Shown here one piece after another: positions 41,082-49,977 of a stretch of DNA of 64,000 nucleotides. The DNA lies in contig NZ_SMSE01000001.1 of NCBI RefSeq assembly GCF_004354085.1, forward strand, positions 109,335 to 173,334. Direction: 5' to 3'. A model generated the notes under the pieces. That model was not told the DNA's origin, did no database searches, and saw only the letters and a program-made list of their open reading frames with translations. The stretch comes from Seongchinamella unica (lineage in GTDB: Bacteria; Pseudomonadota; Gammaproteobacteria; Pseudomonadales; Halieaceae). The stretch's first letter is position 1. The number at the start of each line of letters is the position of its first letter. Position numbers and translations under genes: made by a program.

Positions 41082-42413
41082 TCAGTCCTCGACGATTCTG
41101 GACTTGCGTTTCTGCAGCAGGTTGGCCAGGTCATCGAACAGTTCCTCGGCGCTCGCCGCAGGTGTCTTCGCTGCGGCCTGTTCCTCGATCTGCTCTGTCG
41201 CCCCACCTGCTTCTTCACCTTTATCGGCGATTCCCGCCAGCCGCGCATCATCCAGGCCCAGCAGTAACTCGGCCCCCTCCAGGCTGACCTTCAGTTGCAG
41301 GTTGTAGGCGTAGTGATTGAGGCCATGCTTGTCGACGATGCGGAAGCGACGGGGCGCGGTTTCACCCGCTTCGTCGCGGCTTTCGCTCAGCCAGCACTGG
41401 ATAGAAGATACCTGCTTGCTGGAAAGCTGTGTTCCCGCCACGGCCGCCAGGCCGCGATTGCAGGCTGCGACAAAAGCCGGTGTTGCCAGGGTTTCCGATA
41501 GCAGCGGCCCGTCACCCGGACAAGCGGAAAAATCCCCGACCAATATCTGCTCTGCAGCGGCCAGCTCGACCATCCGCGCAAGCTCGATAGTGACATCACC
41601 GACGATGTAACTGAACACCGTGGGATTCACACCCTCCGCCTGATACAGCTCATAGTGGCCACCCACATGATACGCAGTGCGTATTACCGGTACGGTATTA
41701 CCCCGGGAAGCGGCGCGGGCCACCGCATTGTCGGCCACCACCAGCAGCATGAAGTAGAACAGGTCCTGGTCCGCCTGCGGCCCGAGGCTGCGATTCCAGA
41801 TGTAATAGCCGTCGCCCGTCGTGGTGCGGGCGAAGTTGATCTCGATACCCCGGGCGAGCAGCTTGTTGTAGGCAGAATTCAGCGAGTAGGACAGGCTGTT
41901 GAGCTGACTGGCCTGCTCGAACGGGGTGTGCAGCGAAAATTCGACGATGTCGAACAACAATACCGCCCGGTTCTCCACATAGCTCAACCCGTAGCGCCTG
42001 ATGAGTTGTTCAACCGCTTCCAGCACCAGGCGTTCCTCACTGAGGGCGGTATTCAGCTTGATGAAAGTGGGTGCCACCCCCAACCGGCGGGAGACAGCAA
42101 ACATTTCTTCCCGGGTTTTGCGTCGCTGGCCGGAAATCAGCGCCCGGATGTAGGCTTCGTTGCCGATATGCTCGGCATCGTCGGCGCAGTAGTTACCGAG
42201 AAAGTAATGCGGGACAAATATAACCAGCAGCCCGCGCTCGTCCGCGCTCCAGCAAAGGACGATATTCTGCCCCAGCCGCCACTGCTTGCGCAGGGTTTTT
42301 TCCAGGGTTTTCAGGTTACCTCGCTGTACCAGCGATATCGCGTCGCTGCCCGCACCCTGGTCAGTCGGGGAACCGTCACTGGTTTTTTCGGACTCTGTCA
42401 TCAAGCTTTCCAT
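41082..42413 (-). CDS. Degenerate class III nucleotidyl-cyclase-like protein
   Basis: The 443-residue product has no membrane segment. Residues 25-145 are an unassigned N-terminal region. Residues 146-300 look like a class III adenylyl/guanylyl cyclase domain: FDIVEFS at 154-160 with first metal Asp D155, TTTGDG at 197-202 with second metal Asp D201, IRTAYHVGGHYE (resembling the usual VRxGIHxG strand), and VGDVTIELAR at 271-280 with the transition-state Arg R280. The Asn normally four residues before that Arg is Ile, and the base-recognising Lys before GD is Thr. The C-terminal part is a lower-complexity, Glu/Ala-rich stretch with a short helix. Cyclase activity is therefore doubtful. ATG 42401 with GGAAAG upstream is an alternative start. 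Confidence 0.7.
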   Translation of the reverse strand: MESLMTESEKTSDGSPTDQGAGSDAISLVQRGNLKTLEKTLRKQWRLGQNIVLCWSADERGLLVIFVPHYFLGNYCADDAEHIGNEAYIRALISGQRRKTREEMFAVSRRLGVAPTFIKLNTALSEERLVLEAVEQLIRRYGLSYVENRAVLLFDIVEFSLHTPFEQASQLNSLSYSLNSAYNKLLARGIEINFARTTTGDGYYIWNRSLGPQADQDLFYFMLLVVADNAVARAASRGNTVPVIRTAYHVGGHYELYQAEGVNPTVFSYIVGDVTIELARMVELAAAEQILVGDFSACPGDGPLLSETLATPAFVAACNRGLAAVAGTQLSSKQVSSIQCWLSESRDEAGETAPRRFRIVDKHGLNHYAYNLQLKVSLEGAELLLGLDDARLAGIADKGEEAGGATEQIEEQAAAKTPAASAEELFDDLANLLQKRKSRIVED

Positions 42414-42515
42414 ATTTGACCGAATGCAGTGCTATTATAGGTAGCCTGTCCGGTTGGGGCCATGACCAAATTGGTCCCACGCGGGTACCTGGAAGGTCCG
42501 GAGAAACGAGGAAAG

Positions 42516-43007
42516 ATGCGCTGGTTTTTGACAACGCTGTTACTGCTGCTGGGCAGCGCTTGCGGTGACCTCGATTTCAAGGTCAATGACCGGGTCGTAT
42601 ACTCACCGCGTCCGCTGCTTTCCGGCTTCGAACTGGCGGACGCCGCTCTGCAGGCCTGTGTCGAGCAGGCCGTTATCGACCAGAAAGTCACCCTGGCCAG
42701 GGAATTGCGCAGCCTCAACTGCAGCCACGCCGGAATTACCAGCCTGCAGGGCCTGGAGATATTCACCGGCCTGCAACAACTGAAACTGTCCGCCAACGAG
42801 ATACGCAACCTGACTCCGCTGGTGCAGCTCTCCTCTCTGGAAGCACTTTATCTGGACGATAACCAGGTGGTGGACCCGGTACCCCTGTATGAATTGCTGT
42901 CCCTGAACACGCTCGATCTCTCCGGCAACGGGGAGCTGCAGTGCCCCTCGGGCAATGCTTTCTTTCGCCTGAATGAACTCATCCTGCCGGAGCATTGTGC
43001 ACGCTGA
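42516..43007 (+). CDS. Leucine-rich-repeat lipoprotein
   Basis: The 163-residue product has a lipoprotein signal (residues 1-18, lipobox LGSAC, then Gly-Asp). The Asp at +2 suggests inner-membrane retention by the enteric rule. After an N-terminal helix region, three to four leucine-rich repeats follow (about 75-150): LQGLEIFTGLQQLKLSANEI, RNLTPLVQLSSLEALYLDDNQV, PLYELLSLNTLDLSGN. ATG 42516 follows a GAGGAAAG site. The stop overlaps the acyltransferase start by one base, indicating coupled translation. Internalin-like LRRs usually bind proteins; a partner cannot be named. Confidence 0.82.
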   Translation: MRWFLTTLLLLLGSACGDLDFKVNDRVVYSPRPLLSGFELADAALQACVEQAVIDQKVTLARELRSLNCSHAGITSLQGLEIFTGLQQLKLSANEIRNLTPLVQLSSLEALYLDDNQVVDPVPLYELLSLNTLDLSGNGELQCPSGNAFFRLNELILPEHCAR

Positions 43008-43879
43008 TGTGGTTTCGCTGGATATCCTTTCTTCCGTTCAGCCTGCTCTATGCGCTGGCCTGGCTGTGCTATCTGCTGCTCTACTACGTCTTCCGCTATC
43101 GCAGAGAGGTGGTCAGGACCAATCTGGCCAACGCGTTCCCGGAGAAGTCTGTTGCTGAGCGCCGCAAACTGGAAAAGGCATTCTATCTGCGCCTGAGCCA
43201 GGTGGCACTGGAAATCATCAAGGCCCGACGCATGCCGGCCGAGGCGTTCCTGCAGCGGGCCCGCTTTACCAATCCGGAATTGCTGGAGCGATACAGTGAA
43301 AATTTCAGCAAATCGGTGATCGTCCTCACCATCCACCAGGGCAACTGGGAATGGATGCTGCACGGTGCCACCACCCGGTTCCAGATTCCTATCGACCCGG
43401 TCTACAAGCCGCTGCACAATGCATCGGTAGACAAGCTGATCTATGAGATTCGCAGCCAGTTCGGCTCCCGGCCCCTGTCGATGGATGAGTCGGTGAAGGA
43501 CATCATCCGCAGGCGCCGGGAGTTTCGCGTGTTTGTCATGGTGGCAGACCAGTCGCCGATTCGCAGTGAGCGTGGCTACTGGACCCTGTTTATGAACCAG
43601 GAGGCGAACTTCTACCTGGGCGCGGAAACCATTGCCAAAATGGCGCGATTCCCGGTCCTCTTTGCCCAGTGCCGACGGCGTCGCACGGGTTACTACGACA
43701 TTGAATTCAAGGAAGTGGCCACACCGCCGTATGACAAGGAAGCCAATGACATCACGGATCGCTATGTCGCCCTGGCGGAAGAAGCGATCCGCAGCGAACC
43801 GGAAAGCTGGCTGTGGAGCAACCGACGCTGGAAACGCGATCGGGCAAAGGAAGCCGCCATGGAGCAGGACGCGTCCTGA
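43007..43879 (+). CDS. LpxL/HtrB-family lipid A acyltransferase homologue
   Basis: The 290-residue product has an N-terminal membrane helix (about 8-28) and the LPLAT domain of lipid A late acyltransferases: the YRREVVRTNLANAFPEKS segment, catalytic HQGNWE at 110-115 (His and Glu of the HX4E pair), and ADQSP with RGYWTLFMNQEANFYLGAETIAKM. It could add a secondary acyl chain to lipid A or to another lipid such as ornithine lipid. The LRR lipoprotein gene upstream is coupled to it. The family is often multi-copy, so I give no symbol. Confidence 0.88.
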   Translation: MWFRWISFLPFSLLYALAWLCYLLLYYVFRYRREVVRTNLANAFPEKSVAERRKLEKAFYLRLSQVALEIIKARRMPAEAFLQRARFTNPELLERYSENFSKSVIVLTIHQGNWEWMLHGATTRFQIPIDPVYKPLHNASVDKLIYEIRSQFGSRPLSMDESVKDIIRRRREFRVFVMVADQSPIRSERGYWTLFMNQEANFYLGAETIAKMARFPVLFAQCRRRRTGYYDIEFKEVATPPYDKEANDITDRYVALAEEAIRSEPESWLWSNRRWKRDRAKEAAMEQDAS

Positions 43880-43972
43880 CCGCAGAGCGGCATAATTCCC
43901 AAAACGTCGATTGCGTACAGCGGACGAACAATTTTGTACTAGAATTTCCCTATTATCCCCGTGGAGACTGTC

Positions 43973-45355
43973 ATGCGTAAAGCCCTACCCTTGCTTCTGG
44001 CATCACTACTGTTGATTCCCGCGGGTTCTGTCAGCGCGGCAAGTGACGCCGAGCGGATTGAGCTGCTGGAAGCACAGCTACGCCAGCAGCAACAGCTACT
44101 CGACGCCATGCGCCTGGAACTCGAACAACTCAAGTCGAGCCAGCAAGAGACGGGGACGACGGTCTCGGAGATCGTGGAGAGCCGCGTTGCCGACGCAGAG
44201 GATCGGGCGAGAGCGGAAATGGAGCCTACGGCGCAGGCGGCACGGGAAGCGGGCGACCTGGCCGCCCTGCGGCTGTACGGGCACATGCAGCTGGATGCGA
44301 TTTACGATTTCAAGCGCGTAGATCCCACCTGGGAATCCACCCTGAGACCATCCACCATTCCCACCGTGGAGGACACTTTCGGCCCCAACGGCAACACCAT
44401 CATCAGCGTTAAACAGACCCAGCTGGGTTTCCGGGGCGCGACTCCCACGCCGCTGGGCAACGTGCAGTCCTGGTTCGAGTTTGATTTTTTCGGTAGCGGA
44501 TCCGATGCCGGCGACACCAAATTCAACCTGCGCCATGCGTGGATCGAGCTCGGTTCGCTCGGTTTCGGCCAGACCAACAGCAACTTCATGGATATCTCCA
44601 TCTTCCCCAATATCATCGACTGGTGGGGGCCGGCGGGCATGATATTCAACCGTAATCCACAGATTCGCTACACCTGGGACGTCGACGACGGGACAGAGTT
44701 TGCGATCGCCGCGGAAAAACCCAACGGCAGCTTCAACAGCGGAGTGTTCGGCGAGCTGTCGCCGGAATTTGACGACATCGTAAAACCCCGCACCCGCTAT
44801 CCGGACATCACCGCCCACTGGCGGGATAGCTACGACTGGGGCCACTACCAGATTGCCGGGGTGCTGCGGCGCCTGGAGGTTGAAGCGCGAGGTTTACCGG
44901 ACGCGCCAAGGCCGGACAAGGAAACCGGCTGGGGCATCAATCTCACCGGCGTGATCAATACCGTTGGTGAGGATCAGCTCAAACTGGGCCTGGTATACGG
45001 CGAGGGAATTTCCAGCTTCTTCAACGACGGCGGTGTGAACCTGGCCCCCGAAGACGGGGAAGCTGCCGCGGTTCCGGTGCTGGGGGTAACCGCCTACTAT
45101 GATCGCTACTGGTCCTCGAACTGGTCGTCTTCCTTTGGCTTTTCTGTCAACGATGCGGACCCGCGCAACCAGCAGGCCGATGATGAGTTTGACACTGGCA
45201 TTTACGCCAGCGCGAATCTGCTTTACACCCCCTACCCGCAATTCCTGATTGGCCCTGAGTTCCTCTACGGCAGGCACGAGGACGTCGGGGGTCGCAGCGG
45301 TGAGGACTACCGGATTCAGTTCACCGTGAAACACAGGCTGGGCAAGACCTTTTAG
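43973..45355 (+). CDS. DcaP-like trimeric outer-membrane porin
   Basis: The 460-residue product has a signal peptide (residues 1 to about 22, cleavage near VSAAS), a predicted coiled coil (about 23-58, Gln/Leu/Glu-rich), and a beta-barrel from about residue 80 (LYGHMQLDAIYDF) to the C-terminal Phe (VKHRLGKTF), the usual outer-membrane insertion signal. Architecture fits DcaP-like porins of Acinetobacter, which have an N-terminal periplasmic coiled coil and import dicarboxylates and peptidoglycan-like amino compounds. ATG 43973 follows GGAG; a GTG four codons earlier is less likely. It opens a porin-amidase-glutaminase group. Confidence 0.85.
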   Translation: MRKALPLLLASLLLIPAGSVSAASDAERIELLEAQLRQQQQLLDAMRLELEQLKSSQQETGTTVSEIVESRVADAEDRARAEMEPTAQAAREAGDLAALRLYGHMQLDAIYDFKRVDPTWESTLRPSTIPTVEDTFGPNGNTIISVKQTQLGFRGATPTPLGNVQSWFEFDFFGSGSDAGDTKFNLRHAWIELGSLGFGQTNSNFMDISIFPNIIDWWGPAGMIFNRNPQIRYTWDVDDGTEFAIAAEKPNGSFNSGVFGELSPEFDDIVKPRTRYPDITAHWRDSYDWGHYQIAGVLRRLEVEARGLPDAPRPDKETGWGINLTGVINTVGEDQLKLGLVYGEGISSFFNDGGVNLAPEDGEAAAVPVLGVTAYYDRYWSSNWSSSFGFSVNDADPRNQQADDEFDTGIYASANLLYTPYPQFLIGPEFLYGRHEDVGGRSGEDYRIQFTVKHRLGKTF

Positions 45356-45373
45356 ACACGGAGAGACACAACC

Positions 45374-47086
45374 TTGAATATTGCCGTCAGAACCATCGCC
45401 CTGCTCGCCGCGCTACAGCTGGGCGCCTGCTCCGCCAACGGTTCGCTGGAGCCAGCAGGCGAAGCGGACAGTTCCTTCAGTGTTGTTGAGGCCAGTTTTG
45501 CCGACATGCAGGCGGCCATGGCAGACGGCAGGACCAGCTCGCGGGAAATCGTCGCCCAGTACCTGGCCCGGATTGAAAAATACGAGCCACAGTTGCACGC
45601 CACCCTGGCGGTGAACGGCGATGCGCTGGCCGAGGCAGAACAACTCGACCGGGAGCGGGCCGCGGGCAATCTGCGCGGCCCCCTGCACGGCATACCCATC
45701 GCATTGAAGGACAACATTCACACCACTGACATGCCCACCACCGGGGGAGCACTGGCTTTCAAGGACTACACCCCGCCCTATGAAGCCACCCTGGTCAGTA
45801 AACTGCGCGAGGCAGGCGCGGTCATTATTGCCAAGACCACGTTGACGGAACTGGCCAACTGGGTCGCCACCGGCATGCCCAACAGCTACAACGCCGTGCG
45901 CGGTTATGGCTACAACCCCTACGACCCTCGCCCTGACCCCCGCGACGGTTTCGACGACGGGCGCGCGGTACTGGACACCGGCGGCTCCAGTTCGGGTATT
46001 GGTACCGCCGCCAACTTGTGGGCTGCCAACGTGGGGACAGAAACCTCGGGATCCATCGAGATACCCGCCAACAACACCTTGCTGGCGGCCATCAAGCCCA
46101 CCGTGGGCAGGATCAGCCGCCACGGCATTATTCCCATTACCGCCGACCAGGACACCGCCGGCAGCATGGCCAAATACGTGGCGGACGCAGCCACCCTGCT
46201 GGCGGCCATGGAAAGTGTCGACCAACATGACCCGGCCACCGGCATCTGCCCTCCGCCGGCTGACGGCAGCTATTCTTCGAACCTGCGCCCCGGCGCCCTG
46301 GAAGGCGCGCGCATTGGCATCCCCCGGGCCTACTATTACCAGCCCGTGGTGCCGCCGGGCGAAACGGAGCCGGTCGGCGGCCTGTCACCCCGGGAACACG
46401 CCGCAATGACCAGAGCGCTCGCAGTGCTGCGACAACAGGGGGCGGTGATTGTGGACCCGGCGAACATTCCCAGTGTCGTTAATCCGGTAGCGGCAGATAA
46501 CCAGTTGCTGTTCCAGAACTGCTTCGACCTGGCCAACAGCAAGGGCCAGGACGCAAACTGCTCGGTCATTCTGAAGTACGGCATGAAGCGCGATTTCAAC
46601 CTCTGGCTGGACAGCCTGGGAGACAGCGCCCCGCTGGCCTCCCTCACTGCGCTGCGGGAGTTTAACCAGGCCCATCACGAGCAAAATGCGATCCGCTACG
46701 GCCAGGCGCAACTGGACATTTCCGACGAGATGGACGTGACGGCAGACAGGGGCCGCTGGCGCGCCGACCGCGACAAGGATATCCGTCTGTCCCGCACCGA
46801 GGGTATCGACGCCGTGCTCGAGGCGCACCGGCTCGATGCCCTGCTCCTGCCCTCCTGGAAAGGTGAAAACATTCTCAATAAAGCGGGCTATCCCGCGGTC
46901 GTCGTGCCGTTCACCACGGTCGGCAATACGCTGCAACCGCCATTGCCGGCCGGATTTGACCCGCAACCCATGCCGTTCGGCGTGAGTTTTATCGGCACCG
47001 CCTGCTCCGAACCCAGGCTGATCGAACTGGCCTACGCCTTTGAGCAGGCAACCCGGGCCCGCAGGCCGCCCACGCAGTTTCCGTGA
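45374..47086 (+). CDS. Amidase-signature lipoprotein or exported amidase
   Basis: The 570-residue product has an N-terminal lipoprotein-like signal (LLAALQLGACS, Cys at 19) followed by an amidase-signature domain: catalytic K112 in IPIALKDNI, the GGSSSG cis-Ser loop at 203-208, and the nucleophile in TETSGS (S227). The NPLL-type C-terminal segment includes ALLLPSWKGENILNKAGYPAVVVPF. The start appears to be TTG 45374, 19 bases after the porin stop. Such exported members hydrolyse amides or peptide-like bonds; the substrate is not predictable. Its stop overlaps the glutaminase GTG by four bases. Confidence 0.88.
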   Translation: MNIAVRTIALLAALQLGACSANGSLEPAGEADSSFSVVEASFADMQAAMADGRTSSREIVAQYLARIEKYEPQLHATLAVNGDALAEAEQLDRERAAGNLRGPLHGIPIALKDNIHTTDMPTTGGALAFKDYTPPYEATLVSKLREAGAVIIAKTTLTELANWVATGMPNSYNAVRGYGYNPYDPRPDPRDGFDDGRAVLDTGGSSSGIGTAANLWAANVGTETSGSIEIPANNTLLAAIKPTVGRISRHGIIPITADQDTAGSMAKYVADAATLLAAMESVDQHDPATGICPPPADGSYSSNLRPGALEGARIGIPRAYYYQPVVPPGETEPVGGLSPREHAAMTRALAVLRQQGAVIVDPANIPSVVNPVAADNQLLFQNCFDLANSKGQDANCSVILKYGMKRDFNLWLDSLGDSAPLASLTALREFNQAHHEQNAIRYGQAQLDISDEMDVTADRGRWRADRDKDIRLSRTEGIDAVLEAHRLDALLLPSWKGENILNKAGYPAVVVPFTTVGNTLQPPLPAGFDPQPMPFGVSFIGTACSEPRLIELAYAFEQATRARRPPTQFP

Positions 47087-48129
47087 GGACAGTCACCCCC
47101 GTCCTGACCGGCCTGTTGCTGGCCACACTGGGAGGCTCCCGTGCGCTGGCGGCTACGCTGGATACAAAGACCCTGGAAACCGCGGTCGAGGGTGCCTATC
47201 AAGCCTACCGCCACCTCGAAGACGGGGAACCCGCGCAGTACATTCCCGCACTGGCCACGGCTGACCCGGACCGCTTTGCGATTGTCCTGATGACGGTCGA
47301 TGGCAAGGTCATCACCCGGGGCGACAGCGATGTGGCCTTCCCCATCATGTCTGCCGCCAAACCCTTCACCGCGGCCCTGGTGATGCAGCAGCGCGGCGCC
47401 CAGGCGCTGGTAGACGAGCTCGGGGTGGAACCCACGGGTGATCCCTTCAATGCGCTGACTGGCATAATCCGCACACGCCATGAACCACTGAACCCGCTGG
47501 TCAATGCGGGGGCAATCACCGCTGTGAGCATGATCCGGGTCGAGGAACCCCGGCAGCGCTGGCCCCTGCTGCTCGATTACCTCAGCAGGTTTGCCGGGGA
47601 ACCGCTGCAATTGCAGGATGCTGTCTACCAATCGGTCTCGACCAGTAACTATCGCAATCGTGCGCTGGTGAATCTGCTGCAACAGGAAGACTGGCTGGAG
47701 GCGGAAGCCGACACCACCCTGGATATCTACAACAGGCAGAGTTGCGTGGCGGTGACCGCGCAGCAACTCGCTGTCATGGGCGCCACTCTCGCCAATGCCG
47801 GCGTCAATCCTGTCACCCGGGAGCCGGTGCTGGCCCCTGAGCTGGTGATGCAGGTACTGGCGCTGATGACGCTGAATGGCTTTTACGACGAGTCCGGATG
47901 GTGGGCATTCACCGCGGGGCTGCCAGCCAAGAGCGGTGTGGGTGGCGGCATTGTGGCGGTGGCCCCGGGAGAGCTGGCGATCGCCACCTACTCGCCCCGG
48001 CTATCGCCGGCGGGCAACAGTATGCGCGGCATGCTCGCTATTCAGGCTATTTCCCGCGAACTCGGACTCAGCCTGTTCAACCCCGGTACTGCCTACGACA
48101 GCACTGCGGATTCCAGCACAGCGCCGTAA
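47083..48129 (+). CDS. glsA: Exported GlsA-family glutaminase
   Basis: The 348-residue product has a signal peptide (about residues 1-24, ending ALAATL) and a serine-dependent glutaminase domain: SAAKPF with S90 and K93 (the SxxK pair of the family), GVEPTGDPFN, PLNPLVNAGAI, LDIYNRQSCVAVTAQQLAVMGATLANAGVNP, YDESGWWAFTAGLPAKSGVGGGI and RLSPAGNSMRG. The reaction is L-glutamine to glutamate plus ammonia. Most bacterial GlsA proteins are cytoplasmic; the signal peptide here puts this one in the periplasm. The GTG start overlaps the amidase stop, so both are one transcription and translation unit. Confidence 0.9.
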   Translation: MRTVTPVLTGLLLATLGGSRALAATLDTKTLETAVEGAYQAYRHLEDGEPAQYIPALATADPDRFAIVLMTVDGKVITRGDSDVAFPIMSAAKPFTAALVMQQRGAQALVDELGVEPTGDPFNALTGIIRTRHEPLNPLVNAGAITAVSMIRVEEPRQRWPLLLDYLSRFAGEPLQLQDAVYQSVSTSNYRNRALVNLLQQEDWLEAEADTTLDIYNRQSCVAVTAQQLAVMGATLANAGVNPVTREPVLAPELVMQVLALMTLNGFYDESGWWAFTAGLPAKSGVGGGIVAVAPGELAIATYSPRLSPAGNSMRGMLAIQAISRELGLSLFNPGTAYDSTADSSTAP

Positions 48130-48157
48130 CGGTGGCGTCAGCCAGTCGGTCTATCCG

Positions 48158-48916
48158 CTAGACCTGCAGCCAGTCAAAGCCGTCGACCTGATCCGCCCAG
48201 ACCACCGGTTCCAGAGAGTCGAGCACCGAGGCCAGGGCGAGTTCGGCAGACTCCCTTGAATTGTTTTTTTCACTGATGTGGGCAACCACCAGGTTGTTCA
48301 ACTGCTCGGTGCACTCGAGCTGCCGCAGCAGGGCAGCCGCCTGGGTGTTATTCAGGTGACCCCAGTCCCCCCCCACCCGGCGCTTGAGCTGGGGGGGATA
48401 TTCCCCCGCCAGCAGCATATCCAGGTCGTGATTGAATTCCAGCAGCAGGCTGTGGCAATCGCGGTAATGTCCCACCACATGCGGGGTAATGCACCCCAGG
48501 TCAGTCAGTATGCCCAGCGAACGGCCATTGGCGCTCAACCGGAACTGACAGGGTTCCGCCGCGTCATGGGGAACTGTCACCGTCTGCACCCGCACGTCGC
48601 CTATCACCAGTTCATCGTCGGCATTGAAGCAATGCAACCGGTGGGCGCCGTCCACGCGGCCGGTGGCCGCGGTCCCGTGGGTCAGGTAAACAGGGATTTG
48701 GTATTTTGCCGAAAGCCGGGCCACGCCGGCGCAATGATCGCCGTGCTCATGGGTGACCAGGACCCCCTGCAACTGGTCCGGAGAGAGACCCAGGCGCTGC
48801 ATTCTGCGGGTCGTTTCCCGCAGGGAGAAACCGCAGTCGATCATCAGTGTTGTCTCCCCGGCCTGCACCAGGGTAGCGTTACCCTTGCTGCCGGAGCCCA
48901 GGGAGGCGAACCGCAT
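48158..48916 (-). CDS. Metallo-beta-lactamase-fold hydrolase (YycJ type)
   Basis: The 252-residue product has the MBL metal motif HEHGDH at 56-61, the opening FASLGSGSKGNATLV, ILTDLG and HNxxDMLLAGEYP and the ending segment VVAHISEKNNS. These fit the YycJ/WalJ-like group, which includes predicted 5'-nucleases. No membrane segment is present. It lies six bases downstream of bamC in the dapA-bamC-MBL order common in Pseudomonas-like genomes. Confidence 0.92.
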   Translation of the reverse strand: MRFASLGSGSKGNATLVQAGETTLMIDCGFSLRETTRRMQRLGLSPDQLQGVLVTHEHGDHCAGVARLSAKYQIPVYLTHGTAATGRVDGAHRLHCFNADDELVIGDVRVQTVTVPHDAAEPCQFRLSANGRSLGILTDLGCITPHVVGHYRDCHSLLLEFNHDLDMLLAGEYPPQLKRRVGGDWGHLNNTQAAALLRQLECTEQLNNLVVAHISEKNNSRESAELALASVLDSLEPVVWADQVDGFDWLQV

Positions 48917-48921
48917 AGCCG

Positions 48922-49977
48922 TCAGTTGATATTGCCTTTGATCAAGGTCAGCAGCGCCTGCCTGTCCCGCTTTTCGAGCGGGGCGGTGGCCTCTGCCGCA
49001 GGTTTCAGGAAAATGGCCACATTGCTCTCGTCATCGGCTTTCACACTGACAATAAAGGGCTGCCCGGCCTGGGGATGTTCCTCCTCGCTGTCGAAGAGCC
49101 AGTCGAACCAGCCATCGTCATCCTCACCCTGCGGGCCGAGGAAAGTCGCATAATAAATGCCGCTGCTGCGATCACGATCGGTGATTTCAAAGGTCGATTT
49201 TTCCAATCCCCGTCCCAGCGAGGCCCAGGCACGATCGAAGGGCAGCGCCAGCTGGATATAGGATTCGCCAGTACTGGATTCCTGGATGGAGATTTTGCCG
49301 GAGGCGTTGATCGCCTGTTCGGCCACCATGGATACCGGCGCGGTACCGGCACTGTTGGCAATGTACTGGGCCAGGGCCTGCAGTATCTCCGATTCCTGCT
49401 CGACATTGTCGGAACTGCCGGGCCAGTTATCGACATCACCGACCTGATTCTGCTGCAACACGTGTAGTTCGCTGTTGCCGCGCTGGACACCCTGTTCTAT
49501 GCGCACTTTAAAGCGACTTGCCATGGCCGCGCTCTCCAGCGCAAGCCAACCGGTTTCCATGGTTCCGGCCCGGGCGTCCACCCGGGCAACAGGAATACCG
49601 GCACTGGCGAAAAAGCTGCGGACCTGCGGCCAGACCTGGCCGGGGGCCTCTGCCACCAGGATCCATGACTCCTCTCCCAGGCGCTGGATGCGAACGATCT
49701 CGTCCTCCGCCCCCGCCGCCAGGGGAGTGGGCCGGGGAACCTCGAACTCCTCCGTTGCCAGCAGGGCATTTTCCACCGGCGGGACCGGGTAGATTTCCTG
49801 CAGGGCATCACTGTCCTTGTGTTCAGGAACCGTGATGACCGGCATGTCCGGCGCTTTCTTGTAATCCTCGGACTTGTCCCGAAAGACGCCCTGGTCACCG
49901 AAAAGGTAGCCACAGCCGGAAAGGGAAACCAGCAGCGCGCCGGCGGTTAGATTGCGAGTCAGGGCTGGGATATTCAT
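48922..49977 (-). CDS. bamC: Outer-membrane assembly lipoprotein BamC
   Basis: BamC is an accessory lipoprotein of the BAM complex that inserts outer-membrane proteins. The 351-residue product has a lipobox (LSGC at 19-22 region), the unstructured N-terminal arm (YLFGDQGVFRDKSEDYKKAPDMPVITVPEH), and two helix-grip domains. ATG 49977 matches the family; the 38 extra in-frame codons upstream run into dapA. Its start overlaps the dapA stop by one base, the classical dapA-bamC pair. Confidence 0.94.
   Translation of the reverse strand: MNIPALTRNLTAGALLVSLSGCGYLFGDQGVFRDKSEDYKKAPDMPVITVPEHKDSDALQEIYPVPPVENALLATEEFEVPRPTPLAAGAEDEIVRIQRLGEESWILVAEAPGQVWPQVRSFFASAGIPVARVDARAGTMETGWLALESAAMASRFKVRIEQGVQRGNSELHVLQQNQVGDVDNWPGSSDNVEQESEILQALAQYIANSAGTAPVSMVAEQAINASGKISIQESSTGESYIQLALPFDRAWASLGRGLEKSTFEITDRDRSSGIYYATFLGPQGEDDDGWFDWLFDSEEEHPQAGQPFIVSVKADDESNVAIFLKPAAEATAPLEKRDRQALLTLIKGNIN

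Noticed and set aside
43880-43972. Promoter boxes before the porin (TTG-like and TATTAT)
   Set aside because: TATTAT is a fair -10 but no acceptable -35 lies 16-18 bases upstream, so I did not list it.
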